A stretch of DNA of 64,000 nt from an uncultured Pelagibacteraceae bacterium (GTDB lineage: Bacteria; Pseudomonadota; Alphaproteobacteria; Pelagibacterales; Pelagibacteraceae): positions 84,218 through 148,217 of the forward strand of contig CACIRB010000001.1 in NCBI GenBank assembly GCA_902588925.1, read 5' to 3'. The notes under the pieces are model-generated. The model was given only the letters and a program-made list of their open reading frames with translations, was not told where the DNA came from and did no database searches. Position numbers and translations under genes: made by a program. This document shows, one piece after another, positions 51,699 to 60,302 of the stretch (the first letter of the stretch is position 1; every line of letters starts with the position of its first letter).

Positions 51699-52538
51699 AT
51701 TCGTCTAAAGGTTCGTCAGTTTCAGAAATAGGTTCTTCGACAGGTAAGTCAGCAGTTGGAGTTTTAGGAGTAGCGCTAATCGCTTGTGTTTGTCCACCAA
51801 CATTTCTCTTTAATGCTTTATCTAATTTTTTTTGAGTGTCTTCAGGTGATAAACTTAAAATTATCTGAAATTCTGACTGCATTCTTTCATAAGCTTTTTC
51901 AAAAAGTTGTCTTTCACTATAAGATTGATCAACCATAAGATCATCACCTTTGTTTAGATCTCTTACAACTTCAGCTAATTCATAAATTTTACCTGATGAA
52001 ATTTTTGCTTCATATTCTTGTGCTCTTCTACTCCACATTGATCTTTTGATTTTTGGTTTACTTTTTAATATAGAAATACATTTGTTTACTTGATTAATTG
52101 TTGCTAAAGGTCTTAGGTTAGATTGTTTGTTAACGGGTACCATACCATTAGCTTTATCTTTTTCAAATTTGATAACGTATGTTTCAACATCAATACCACC
52201 GATATTTATTTTTTTAAATTCTGTAATTTGACCAACGCCATGTTTTGGATAAACAACATAATCTTTAATCTTAAATTCTCTTTTTTCGGTTTCTTGTTTT
52301 TTAACTTTTTTAATCTCGGGTTTAACCTCGTTGGTTTTTGATATTCTTAAATTATCTACTTTCGGTTCATTTTGCGTTTCAGTAGTTTTTGAAACTTTTT
52401 TTATTTTAGGTGATTTATTTAGAATTTTTTTTGAAACTTTTTTGATTTTTTTTGCTACAACTTTTTTGACTTTTTTGGTTTTCGGTTTTGTAACTTTTTA
52501 ACTTTGGTTACTTTTTTCTTTTTACCTTTTTTTGCCAT
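51697..52538 (-). CDS. carD: CarD-family transcription factor with Lys-rich N-terminal tail; apparent 1-nt frameshift near 52494-52499
   Basis: Core FKIKDYVVYPKHGVGQITEFKKINIGGIDVETYVIKFEKDKANGMVPVNKQ...RMWSRRAQEYEAKI-type sequence reads open across the ORF-track start at 52143 up to a TAA at about 52491-52499; the MAKKGKKKKVTKVKK start (ATG 52536-52538) is in the other frame. Confidence 0.82.
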
Positions 52539-52557
52539 TTCTTTTTCTGATTTGCCT

Positions 52558-52884
52558 TTAAAGATTTTCTTTAAAATACTTTTCGTACTTATTTTGCTCA
52601 TTTTTAAATTTTTCATGATCCGTAGGAGGATCCTTTTTCTCACTTATGTTTGGCCAGATTTCTGAAAACTTTTTATTAATTTCTAACCATTTTTCGCTTC
52701 CAGGTTCAGTATCAGCTTTTATAGCATCAACTGGGCACTCTGGCTCACAAACGCCACAATCTATACACTCATCCGGTTTAATTACAAGCATATTTTTACC
52801 TTCATAAAAACAATCAACCGGACAAACATCTACACAATCGGTAAGTTTACACTTAATACAATTATCGTTTACAATATAAGTCAC
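52558..52884 (-). CDS. fdxA: 7Fe/8Fe ferredoxin (FdxA-type)
   Basis: [22 protein letters not shown]...[16 protein letters not shown]. Confidence 0.95.
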   Translation of the reverse strand: MTYIVNDNCIKCKLTDCVDVCPVDCFYEGKNMLVIKPDECIDCGVCEPECPVDAIKADTEPGSEKWLEINKKFSEIWPNISEKKDPPTDHEKFKNEQNKYEKYFKENL

Positions 52885-53297
52885 TCTTTACTTTCCTCTT
52901 TTACTCTATGCTTAATATCTCCCATAGTTTTACTGTCAATGTACAAAAGTCCCGCTAATCTCCTCATAAGATTTGTTTCGTACATATCGGCATCTTTATT
53001 AGAGTAAATAATTGACCAAAGAGCCTCTACTATTTTAATTTTATCTTTTTCAGGTAAATTTTTAATTTCCCTTGTGAAATCTAGAATTTGATTTGAATTT
53101 TCCTCAATAATTTTTGCACCTTGGATAGTTTTTGTAATTTTTTCATTTTCTACACCCAACTCTAGAAGTGTTTTTTTAATTATTTCCTCTTCTTTGTCAG
53201 TGTAACTTTCATCTATTTTTGCAGCATGGATCAATAAGGCACAAACTTTCACTATAAAATTATTCTCTTCTTTTTTATCTGTCTTTTTGAAAAACAT
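52881..53297 (-). CDS. TerB-like (tellurite resistance TerB family) protein
   Basis: [58 protein letters not shown]. Confidence 0.82.
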   Translation of the reverse strand: MFFKKTDKKEENNFIVKVCALLIHAAKIDESYTDKEEEIIKKTLLELGVENEKITKTIQGAKIIEENSNQILDFTREIKNLPEKDKIKIVEALWSIIYSNKDADMYETNLMRRLAGLLYIDSKTMGDIKHRVKEESKE

Positions 53298-53301
53298 TAA
53301 A

Positions 53302-55779
53302 TTAGCCTAACTTGAGATTTTTAAGAACTTTAAATGGATTTTCATTTGAAACTTTTTTGCTCTGTGTCTTTTTAAATTTTTTAACAGGATTATATTTAAA
53401 AAACATATCTTGTTCTTTATCATAAGTTTTATAACCCATTTTTTGTAATAATTTTTTAAAGTTCTCTTTGCTACAACCTAAAAGATTTAACATTTCAGGT
53501 ATCATTTTTATTTCATTACTTTCTTTTGAAGTAGTATTAATTATTTGTACAAAGAGTCTTTCAAGAATATCTATTCTTACAAAAAGATTATCAAATTTTT
53601 CAAATCCACAGAGCAGCATAAAGTTTTTATTTTGAGAATCTTTATCTTCTAAAAAATTTAATCCAAAAGTTGGTGGTTTTAAATTATAGAATTTTTGATG
53701 AAAATTTTTCCACAATAAAGTTCTTAAAGATACAGCATCTGGTTTTATAAGTTGATAAAGGAATACATGGTATCTTCCAAATTTCACACCCAATTCTCTA
53801 AGTACTTTTCTATCTATTTGATCAAGATTTTTTAAATAATTAGAAACTTGTTCTCTTTTTAATACACCATTATTTTCATAAAGCTGATAAGCTAAAGCTT
53901 TAATCGATGATTTATCCACCTGTATATTTTTTAAATCAATTAAACTTTTCAAGACATTGATTATTTTTGAGTTTAGCCATTTTTGAATGAAATCATTTAG
54001 TTTTTGTTTTGGATTTTGTTCAATAATGTCATCAACAACTAATGTAAAATTAGGACTTAAATAATCATCCCCTGGTAACAGCCTAGCAATTGGAAATTCA
54101 TTCCAATATATTTTAAAATCTTCCTTTAAATCAATTAATCCTGTGTCTATAATTGATTGAATTCTTTTATCAAATTCAGGTCCAATTGACTGTCTAGCAG
54201 CTTTTTTTAGTGACTTGATATCAGTTTCAAGAGAGCCTTTTTTTAAATCTAATTCTAATTTCAAACCTTTGATCTTACCGATAAACTGATCATCTATTTT
54301 AACGTCATTGTTCTGTAATATTTCAGTTTTGAATTCCATGTCTTGTTTTAAACCTCTTGCAAGTATACTTGCTCTTTTGTCGATAAAAGTCTTGGTGAGT
54401 TCTTCATGAAGTCTGTCAGAAAGTCTATCTTCTAAATGTTTTGTTTTTTCTATCCAATAATTTTGATTTTCTACCCAATTATTTTTATTTGAAACATAAG
54501 ACCAAGTTCTTACATTTGCAATTCTATTTGACAAAGAATCTACATTTCCCTCTAATTTATCAAGTTTCATGAGCTGTAATCTCATGTAATCTTCTGAAAT
54601 AAGACCTTTTTCACTGTTTAAAAATTTAAAAACATTTCTGATCACTTCATAATGATTGCCGTAGGTTTTTTTAACAAAATCAGGTATCTGACAACATTCC
54701 CATAATAATTTAAGAGTTCTTTCGTTAAATTCTAGATTATTTTTTTCATCTTTTATAAAATATTTTAGTGCTCTTTCATCCTCACATTCATGAACTTTTC
54801 TTAACCATTCCATTTGAGGTCTTTCCTCAAGACTTTTAATTAGTGAATTTGGGTTGTTAAAATTAAGATCAGAATTTCTCCAGTATAAAGTTCTTATTTC
54901 TTCAAATTTATGTCCTTCAATTAATTCTACTTCTTCAGGAGAAATTTCTTTGCAATCACCAGTTATTCCAAAACCACCATCATTTAAATATCTTCCAGCT
55001 CTTCCTGCTATTTGACCTATTTCAGATAAATTTAATTTTCTTAATTTTTTTCCATCAAATTTTTTAAGGTTTGAAAAATATACGTAATCTAGATCCATAT
55101 TTATTCCCATTCCAATAGCGTCAGTGGCTACTAAAAAATCGACATCTCCAGATTGATAAAGCTCTACTTGAGCATTTCTCGTTTTAGGACTTAATGAACC
55201 CATAACGATAGCTGCCCCACCCTTTTGTCTTCTTATTAATTCTGCTATTGCATAAACTTCCTCCGCTGAAAAAGCTATAATTGCAGTTTTTCTATTTATT
55301 CTTGATATTTTTTTATGTCCAGCATAAGTGAGTTTTGACAATCTATCTCTATTAATAAATTCTATATCCTCGTTTAATTTAGATATGATGTTTTTAATAG
55401 TGCTAGAACCCATTAACATCGTAAGTTTTTCACCTCTTAAATTTAATAGTCTATCTGTGAATATGTGACCTCTTTCATGATCTGCACACATTTGGATTTC
55501 ATCTATACCCACAAATTCTAAATGTTTTTCAATGGGCATTGATTCGACTGTGCACAAATAATATTTTGCGTTTGTAGGAATTATTTTTTCTTCACCAGTT
55601 ATTAAAGCAACTTTGTCTATACTTATTTTTTTTATTACTTTATCGTAAACCTCTCTTGCTAATAATCTTAATGGGAAACCAATCATTCCGCTTTCAAAAG
55701 ATAGCATTGTGTCAATTGCAAGATGAGTTTTACCTGTGTTTGTTGGACCAAGAACAGCTGTAATTTTATTTTTAGGCAT
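53302..55779 (-). CDS. SUV3/MgpS-like superfamily 2 RNA helicase
   Basis: AVLGPTNTGKTHLAIDTML Walker A; VGIDEIQMCADHERGHIFTDRLLNLRG; ATDAIGMGINMDL; GQIAGRAGRY. Confidence 0.92.
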   Translation of the reverse strand: MPKNKITAVLGPTNTGKTHLAIDTMLSFESGMIGFPLRLLAREVYDKVIKKISIDKVALITGEEKIIPTNAKYYLCTVESMPIEKHLEFVGIDEIQMCADHERGHIFTDRLLNLRGEKLTMLMGSSTIKNIISKLNEDIEFINRDRLSKLTYAGHKKISRINRKTAIIAFSAEEVYAIAELIRRQKGGAAIVMGSLSPKTRNAQVELYQSGDVDFLVATDAIGMGINMDLDYVYFSNLKKFDGKKLRKLNLSEIGQIAGRAGRYLNDGGFGITGDCKEISPEEVELIEGHKFEEIRTLYWRNSDLNFNNPNSLIKSLEERPQMEWLRKVHECEDERALKYFIKDEKNNLEFNERTLKLLWECCQIPDFVKKTYGNHYEVIRNVFKFLNSEKGLISEDYMRLQLMKLDKLEGNVDSLSNRIANVRTWSYVSNKNNWVENQNYWIEKTKHLEDRLSDRLHEELTKTFIDKRASILARGLKQDMEFKTEILQNNDVKIDDQFIGKIKGLKLELDLKKGSLETDIKSLKKAARQSIGPEFDKRIQSIIDTGLIDLKEDFKIYWNEFPIARLLPGDDYLSPNFTLVVDDIIEQNPKQKLNDFIQKWLNSKIINVLKSLIDLKNIQVDKSSIKALAYQLYENNGVLKREQVSNYLKNLDQIDRKVLRELGVKFGRYHVFLYQLIKPDAVSLRTLLWKNFHQKFYNLKPPTFGLNFLEDKDSQNKNFMLLCGFEKFDNLFVRIDILERLFVQIINTTSKESNEIKMIPEMLNLLGCSKENFKKLLQKMGYKTYDKEQDMFFKYNPVKKFKKTQSKKVSNENPFKVLKNLKLG

Positions 55780-55953
55780 TTCTATCTTTGGTGTATATTT
55801 TTTTTTACCTACCAGATATTGTTAGTGCTAAAGAACAAAAATAGACTAAAACATGACCGAATCGGAGGGTAAAAAGTTCTCATTTTTATATTAATATTAA
55901 AGAGAATATCATAATTGAGATTAATTCTATAATAGTAATTTAATAAAATAAAA

Positions 55954-57915
55954 ATGACCAATAAACTTTGGGAAGCATCTTTAAAAGAGAAAAAAAATTC
56001 AAATCTTTATGCTTTTGAGAAATTTATTTCAAAAAAAATCAAAAAAAAATTTAATTTAAATTATAAAACTTTTTTAAATTGGACTGTTAAAAATTCACCT
56101 CTGTTTTGGAATTATTTCTGGGAATTTTCAGAAATTAAAGGATTGAAAAGTAAAAAAAAAATTAAAAAATCTAAAATATTTTATAAAAATTTATTTTTAC
56201 CAGGTAGCAAATTAAATTTTGGTGAGAATTTATTATCAAAAAATAATAATGACAAGGCAATCACTTTTATAAGTGAAAATAGCTTTAGAGAACAAAAATC
56301 TTGGAGAGAATTAAATTTAACCACAGGCAAAATTGTAAAGTTTTTAAAACAAATTAAAATTAAAAAAGGAGACAGAGTTGCAGCTTATATGCCTAATACT
56401 ATTGAGACAGTTGAAGCTTTTATAGCAGCAACTGCTATAGGAAGTATCTGGTCATCATGTAGTCCTGACTTTGGTATTAAAGGTGTTGTTGAAAGATTTT
56501 CTCAAATCAATCCGAGAGTTTTGTTCATTACAGATCAGTATTTTTATAATGGTAAAAAAATTAATGTTTTAGAGAGATTATCTGAAATTTTAAAATCTAT
56601 TCCATCAATCAGAAATGTTGTGATTGTTAATTACCCTGGAAAAAAATATGTCACTAATCATAGTAAATATAAGAAAATAAAATTAATTAAATGGCGTGAG
56701 ATTATTAAAAATCGATCTGAAAAAATAAATTTTAAAAAGTATGATTTTGAAAATGAGTTGGCTATTTTATATTCAAGTGGAACAACTGGAAAACCAAAAT
56801 GTATTTGTCACAGAACTGGCGGAGTTCTTCTTCAGCATAAGAAAGAACACCAATTACATTGTGATATAAAAGAAAATGATAATGTGTTTTATTTTAGCAC
56901 TTGTGGTTGGATGATGTGGAATTGGTTAGTTAGCTCGTTAGCTTCAAAAGCATCAATAGTCCTTTTTGATGGCTCTCCAATGTATAAAACAAGTGACTTA
57001 CTTTTAAAAATAGCACAAAGAGAAAAAATTACTCTGTTTGGAATTAGTGCTAAATATATTGATGCTTTAAGGAAATTAGAACCTAATCTTAAATTTAAAT
57101 ATAAACTTCAAAAACTAAAAACAATATGTTCAACAGGTTCTCCTTTATCAAAAGAAGGTTTTAAATATGTTTATAAAAATATTAAAAAGAAAGTTCATCT
57201 CTCATCTATTTCAGGAGGTACAGATATTGTATCGTGTTTTGTTTTAGGAAATATATATCAGCCAGTAAATATTGGTGAAATACAAAATTCAGGTTTAGGT
57301 TTAGATGTTGATGTCTTTAACGATAGAGGCAAATCTTTAAAAAATTCTAAAGGTGAACTTGTTTGTAAAAATCCATTTCCATCAATGCCTCTTAAATTTT
57401 GGAATGATAGAAATGACGTAAAATTTAAAAAAGCTTACTTCAATAGATATAAAAATACTTGGCATCATGGTGATTATGCTGAAAGAAAAAATACTGACGG
57501 TTTTATTATACATGGAAGATCTGATACTACCCTTAATCCAGGAGGTGTAAGGTTAGGTACAGCTGAAATATATTCAGAGGTAGAAAAGTTTGAAGAAATT
57601 AAAGAAGCACTCGTAGTTGGTCAATCTTGGGATAACGATATAAGAATAATTCTTTTCGTTGTAATGACTAATGGATACGCACTTAATGATACTTTACTAA
57701 ATAGAATACAAACTCAAATAAAAACAAATGCCTCACCTCGGCATGTCCCTAGTAAAGTAATTGTTGTAAAAGATATTCCAAGAACTAAAAGTGGTAAAAT
57801 TGTTGAGCTTGCAGTTAAAAGTACTATAGAAGGAAGCATTGTTAAAAACAAAGAGGCCTTAGCAAATCCAGAAGTTTTAAAACAATACAAAAATTTGAAA
57901 CAGTTAAGTTATTAA
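55954..57915 (+). CDS. Acetoacetate-CoA ligase
   Basis: AILYSSGTTGKPKCICHRTGGVLLQHKKEHQLHCDIKENDNVFYFSTCGWMMWNWL; 653 aa, ACS-family. Confidence 0.9.
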   Translation: MTNKLWEASLKEKKNSNLYAFEKFISKKIKKKFNLNYKTFLNWTVKNSPLFWNYFWEFSEIKGLKSKKKIKKSKIFYKNLFLPGSKLNFGENLLSKNNNDKAITFISENSFREQKSWRELNLTTGKIVKFLKQIKIKKGDRVAAYMPNTIETVEAFIAATAIGSIWSSCSPDFGIKGVVERFSQINPRVLFITDQYFYNGKKINVLERLSEILKSIPSIRNVVIVNYPGKKYVTNHSKYKKIKLIKWREIIKNRSEKINFKKYDFENELAILYSSGTTGKPKCICHRTGGVLLQHKKEHQLHCDIKENDNVFYFSTCGWMMWNWLVSSLASKASIVLFDGSPMYKTSDLLLKIAQREKITLFGISAKYIDALRKLEPNLKFKYKLQKLKTICSTGSPLSKEGFKYVYKNIKKKVHLSSISGGTDIVSCFVLGNIYQPVNIGEIQNSGLGLDVDVFNDRGKSLKNSKGELVCKNPFPSMPLKFWNDRNDVKFKKAYFNRYKNTWHHGDYAERKNTDGFIIHGRSDTTLNPGGVRLGTAEIYSEVEKFEEIKEALVVGQSWDNDIRIILFVVMTNGYALNDTLLNRIQTQIKTNASPRHVPSKVIVVKDIPRTKSGKIVELAVKSTIEGSIVKNKEALANPEVLKQYKNLKQLSY

Positions 57916-59142
57916 ATGTTAAAAAATATAGTTAAAGATTTAAAACCATCTTCTACACTAGCAATCAATGAAGTTTCAAAAAAACTTGAAGATGAAGGAA
58001 AAAAAATATTTAAATTTGGTTTTGGGCAATCACCTTTTAAAGTTCCACAAGATGTTGTAGAGGAGCTTAAAAATAATGCATATCAAAATAAATATTTACC
58101 CATGCAGGGTCTTTTCGATCTAAGACAGTCTGTTGCAAAATACACATCAAAGAAAAAAAATTATCAATATAATTCTGAAAATGTCATCATAGGACCAGGC
58201 TCTAAAGAGTTGATGTTTTTACTTCATGTAATATTCGATGGTGAAATTATTTTACCTGCACCTAGTTGGGTTTCTTACGCCCCACAAGCAATATTAGGAA
58301 GAAACAAAATTAAAATATTACAAACAAAAAGAGAAAATAATTGGTTCCCTACAGCTCAAGAAATAGAGGAAGTAATATTAAAAGATAAAAATAAAAATTA
58401 TTTATTATTTTTAAATTCCCCCAATAATCCTTCAGGGCAAGTTTGTGAAAATTTGGAAGAAATTTCTAATGTTGCAAATAAATATAATCTTATAATTTTA
58501 TCTGATGAAATATATTCAGAATTAACTTTTATAAACAATTACAAGTCTATTTCAAACTTTTGCCCTGAAAAAACAATTATCAGCACTGGTCTAAGTAAGT
58601 GGTGTGGAGCTGGTGGTTGGAGATTAGGGTATTTTATTGTTCCAGAGGGTTTAAATAATTTAAAAAAAATGATTAATGTTTTGGCTAGTGAAACTTTTTC
58701 AGCAGTAAGTGCGCCTATTCAATATGCTGCAATAAAAGCTTATGAAAACAATCATAGTAAATACATTAATAAATCTAAAAATATTTTAAAGGCTGTTGGC
58801 AATTATGTTTATTTAAATTTAAAATCAAACAAAATTTTAATTAATGAACCTCAAGGAGGTTTCTACTTAATGCCTGAATTTTTAAATTCTAAATTTAAAA
58901 CTTCATCAGAAATGTGTGAAAATATTTTAAATGAAACAGGTGTTGCATTATTACCTGGATCTGATTTTGGATTTTATGAAAGTAAAATGTTAACAAGATT
59001 AAGCTTTACTGATTTTGATGGAGAAAAGTTTATGAATAGTATTGAAGAAGATCAGTCTATTGATTTTGATATAATTAAAAAGTTAGCACCAAAGATTATA
59101 GAAGGTGTTGATAATTTAAAAAAATGGTCAGAAAATCTTTAA
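57916..59142 (+). CDS. Pyridoxal phosphate aminotransferase, class I/II
   Basis: FGFGQSPFKVPQDV; NSPNNPSGQV; STGLSKWCGAGGWRLGYF (PLP-Lys). Confidence 0.92.
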   Translation: MLKNIVKDLKPSSTLAINEVSKKLEDEGKKIFKFGFGQSPFKVPQDVVEELKNNAYQNKYLPMQGLFDLRQSVAKYTSKKKNYQYNSENVIIGPGSKELMFLLHVIFDGEIILPAPSWVSYAPQAILGRNKIKILQTKRENNWFPTAQEIEEVILKDKNKNYLLFLNSPNNPSGQVCENLEEISNVANKYNLIILSDEIYSELTFINNYKSISNFCPEKTIISTGLSKWCGAGGWRLGYFIVPEGLNNLKKMINVLASETFSAVSAPIQYAAIKAYENNHSKYINKSKNILKAVGNYVYLNLKSNKILINEPQGGFYLMPEFLNSKFKTSSEMCENILNETGVALLPGSDFGFYESKMLTRLSFTDFDGEKFMNSIEEDQSIDFDIIKKLAPKIIEGVDNLKKWSENL

Positions 59143-59225
59143 AATCACCCTGTACATCCATTATAATTTTTTGGTAAGATTAATTTATAAAAATAACGAC
59201 ATACAATTATAGAGAGGGGAAAATA

Positions 59226-60230
59226 ATGAAAAAAATAATTACATCTCTATCAAGTGCTTTACTGATTTTATTTGCATCACTGTCATTAACTACAGTTGCT
59301 AAATCAGCCGAGTTCTTTACGATAGGAACTGGTGGACCTACTGGAGTATATTTCCAAACAGGTAACGCTATATGTAAAATGCTTCACAAATCAGCAATTA
59401 GTGCTGAGCATGGAAGAAAAAAAGGTACAGCTAAAGCATATAGATGTACAGCTCCATCAACAGGTGGTTCAAACTATAATATTGGACAAATAGCAGCTGG
59501 AGAATTTCAGTTTGGCGTAGCTCAATCTGACTGGCAATATCACGCAGTGAATGGTTCAAGCAAATGGGAAGGAAAACAGTTTAGTGATTTGAGAGCTGTG
59601 TTTTCAGTTCACAACGAACCTTTTCAAATTTGGGCCAGAAAAAAAGCAAGAATTAAAGATTTTGCTGACTTAGAAGGCAAAGTAGTTAACATTGGTAACC
59701 CTGGTTCTGGTCAGAGAGGAACTATGGAAGAATTAATGAAAGCTATGGGTGTTGATAATAGTTTCTTTAAATCAACTACAGAGCTAACTTCTTCAGAGCA
59801 AGTGAAAGCTTTATGCGATGGTAAAATCGATGCATTTGGTTATTCGGTTGGATTTCCAAATGGTGCAATGGAACAAGCAGCAACTTGTGCCGCTAAAGCA
59901 TCTCCGATCAATTTGACCGGACCAGAAGTCCAAGGTTTAATTGATGGTGCTGATTATTATGCACAAGCTGTAATTCCTAAAGGCACTTATACTAAACAGA
60001 AAAAAGATGCTACTACATTTGGTGTTAAAGCAACAGTCGTAACTTCGGCAGATGTTTCTGAAGAATTAGTATACTTAGTTACAAAAGCAGTTTTTGAAAA
60101 CTTTGATGATTTCAAAAAACAACATCCAGCATTTGGATTTTTGGAAAAGAAAAACATGATTAAAGACGGTTTATCTGCTCCATTACATCCTGGTGCAATT
60201 AAATATTACAAAGAAGCTGGATTAATGTAA
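59226..60230 (+). CDS. TAXI-family TRAP transporter solute-binding protein
   Basis: Signal peptide; FFTIGTGGPTGVYFQTGNAICKML; KAYRCTAPSTGGSNYNI. Confidence 0.94.
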   Translation: MKKIITSLSSALLILFASLSLTTVAKSAEFFTIGTGGPTGVYFQTGNAICKMLHKSAISAEHGRKKGTAKAYRCTAPSTGGSNYNIGQIAAGEFQFGVAQSDWQYHAVNGSSKWEGKQFSDLRAVFSVHNEPFQIWARKKARIKDFADLEGKVVNIGNPGSGQRGTMEELMKAMGVDNSFFKSTTELTSSEQVKALCDGKIDAFGYSVGFPNGAMEQAATCAAKASPINLTGPEVQGLIDGADYYAQAVIPKGTYTKQKKDATTFGVKATVVTSADVSEELVYLVTKAVFENFDDFKKQHPAFGFLEKKNMIKDGLSAPLHPGAIKYYKEAGLM

Positions 60231-60250
60231 TCCAAGTTTTTTACTTTTTG

Positions 60251-60284
60251 AAAGGCCTGGTAATTTTTACCGGGCCTTTTTTTT
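60251..60284 (+). terminator. Terminator/attenuator between TAXI binding protein and TRAP permease
   Basis: AAAGGCCTGGTAA-TTT-TTACCGGGCCTTT stem followed by T run. Confidence 0.88.
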
Positions 60285-60302
60285 ATGGTATGAATATTTC
60301 TT

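Noticed and set aside
52455-52643. Separate 62-aa basic [22 protein letters not shown]...
   Set aside because: Overlaps fdxA 3' end; its MAKKGKKKK part is better explained as the frameshifted start of carD.
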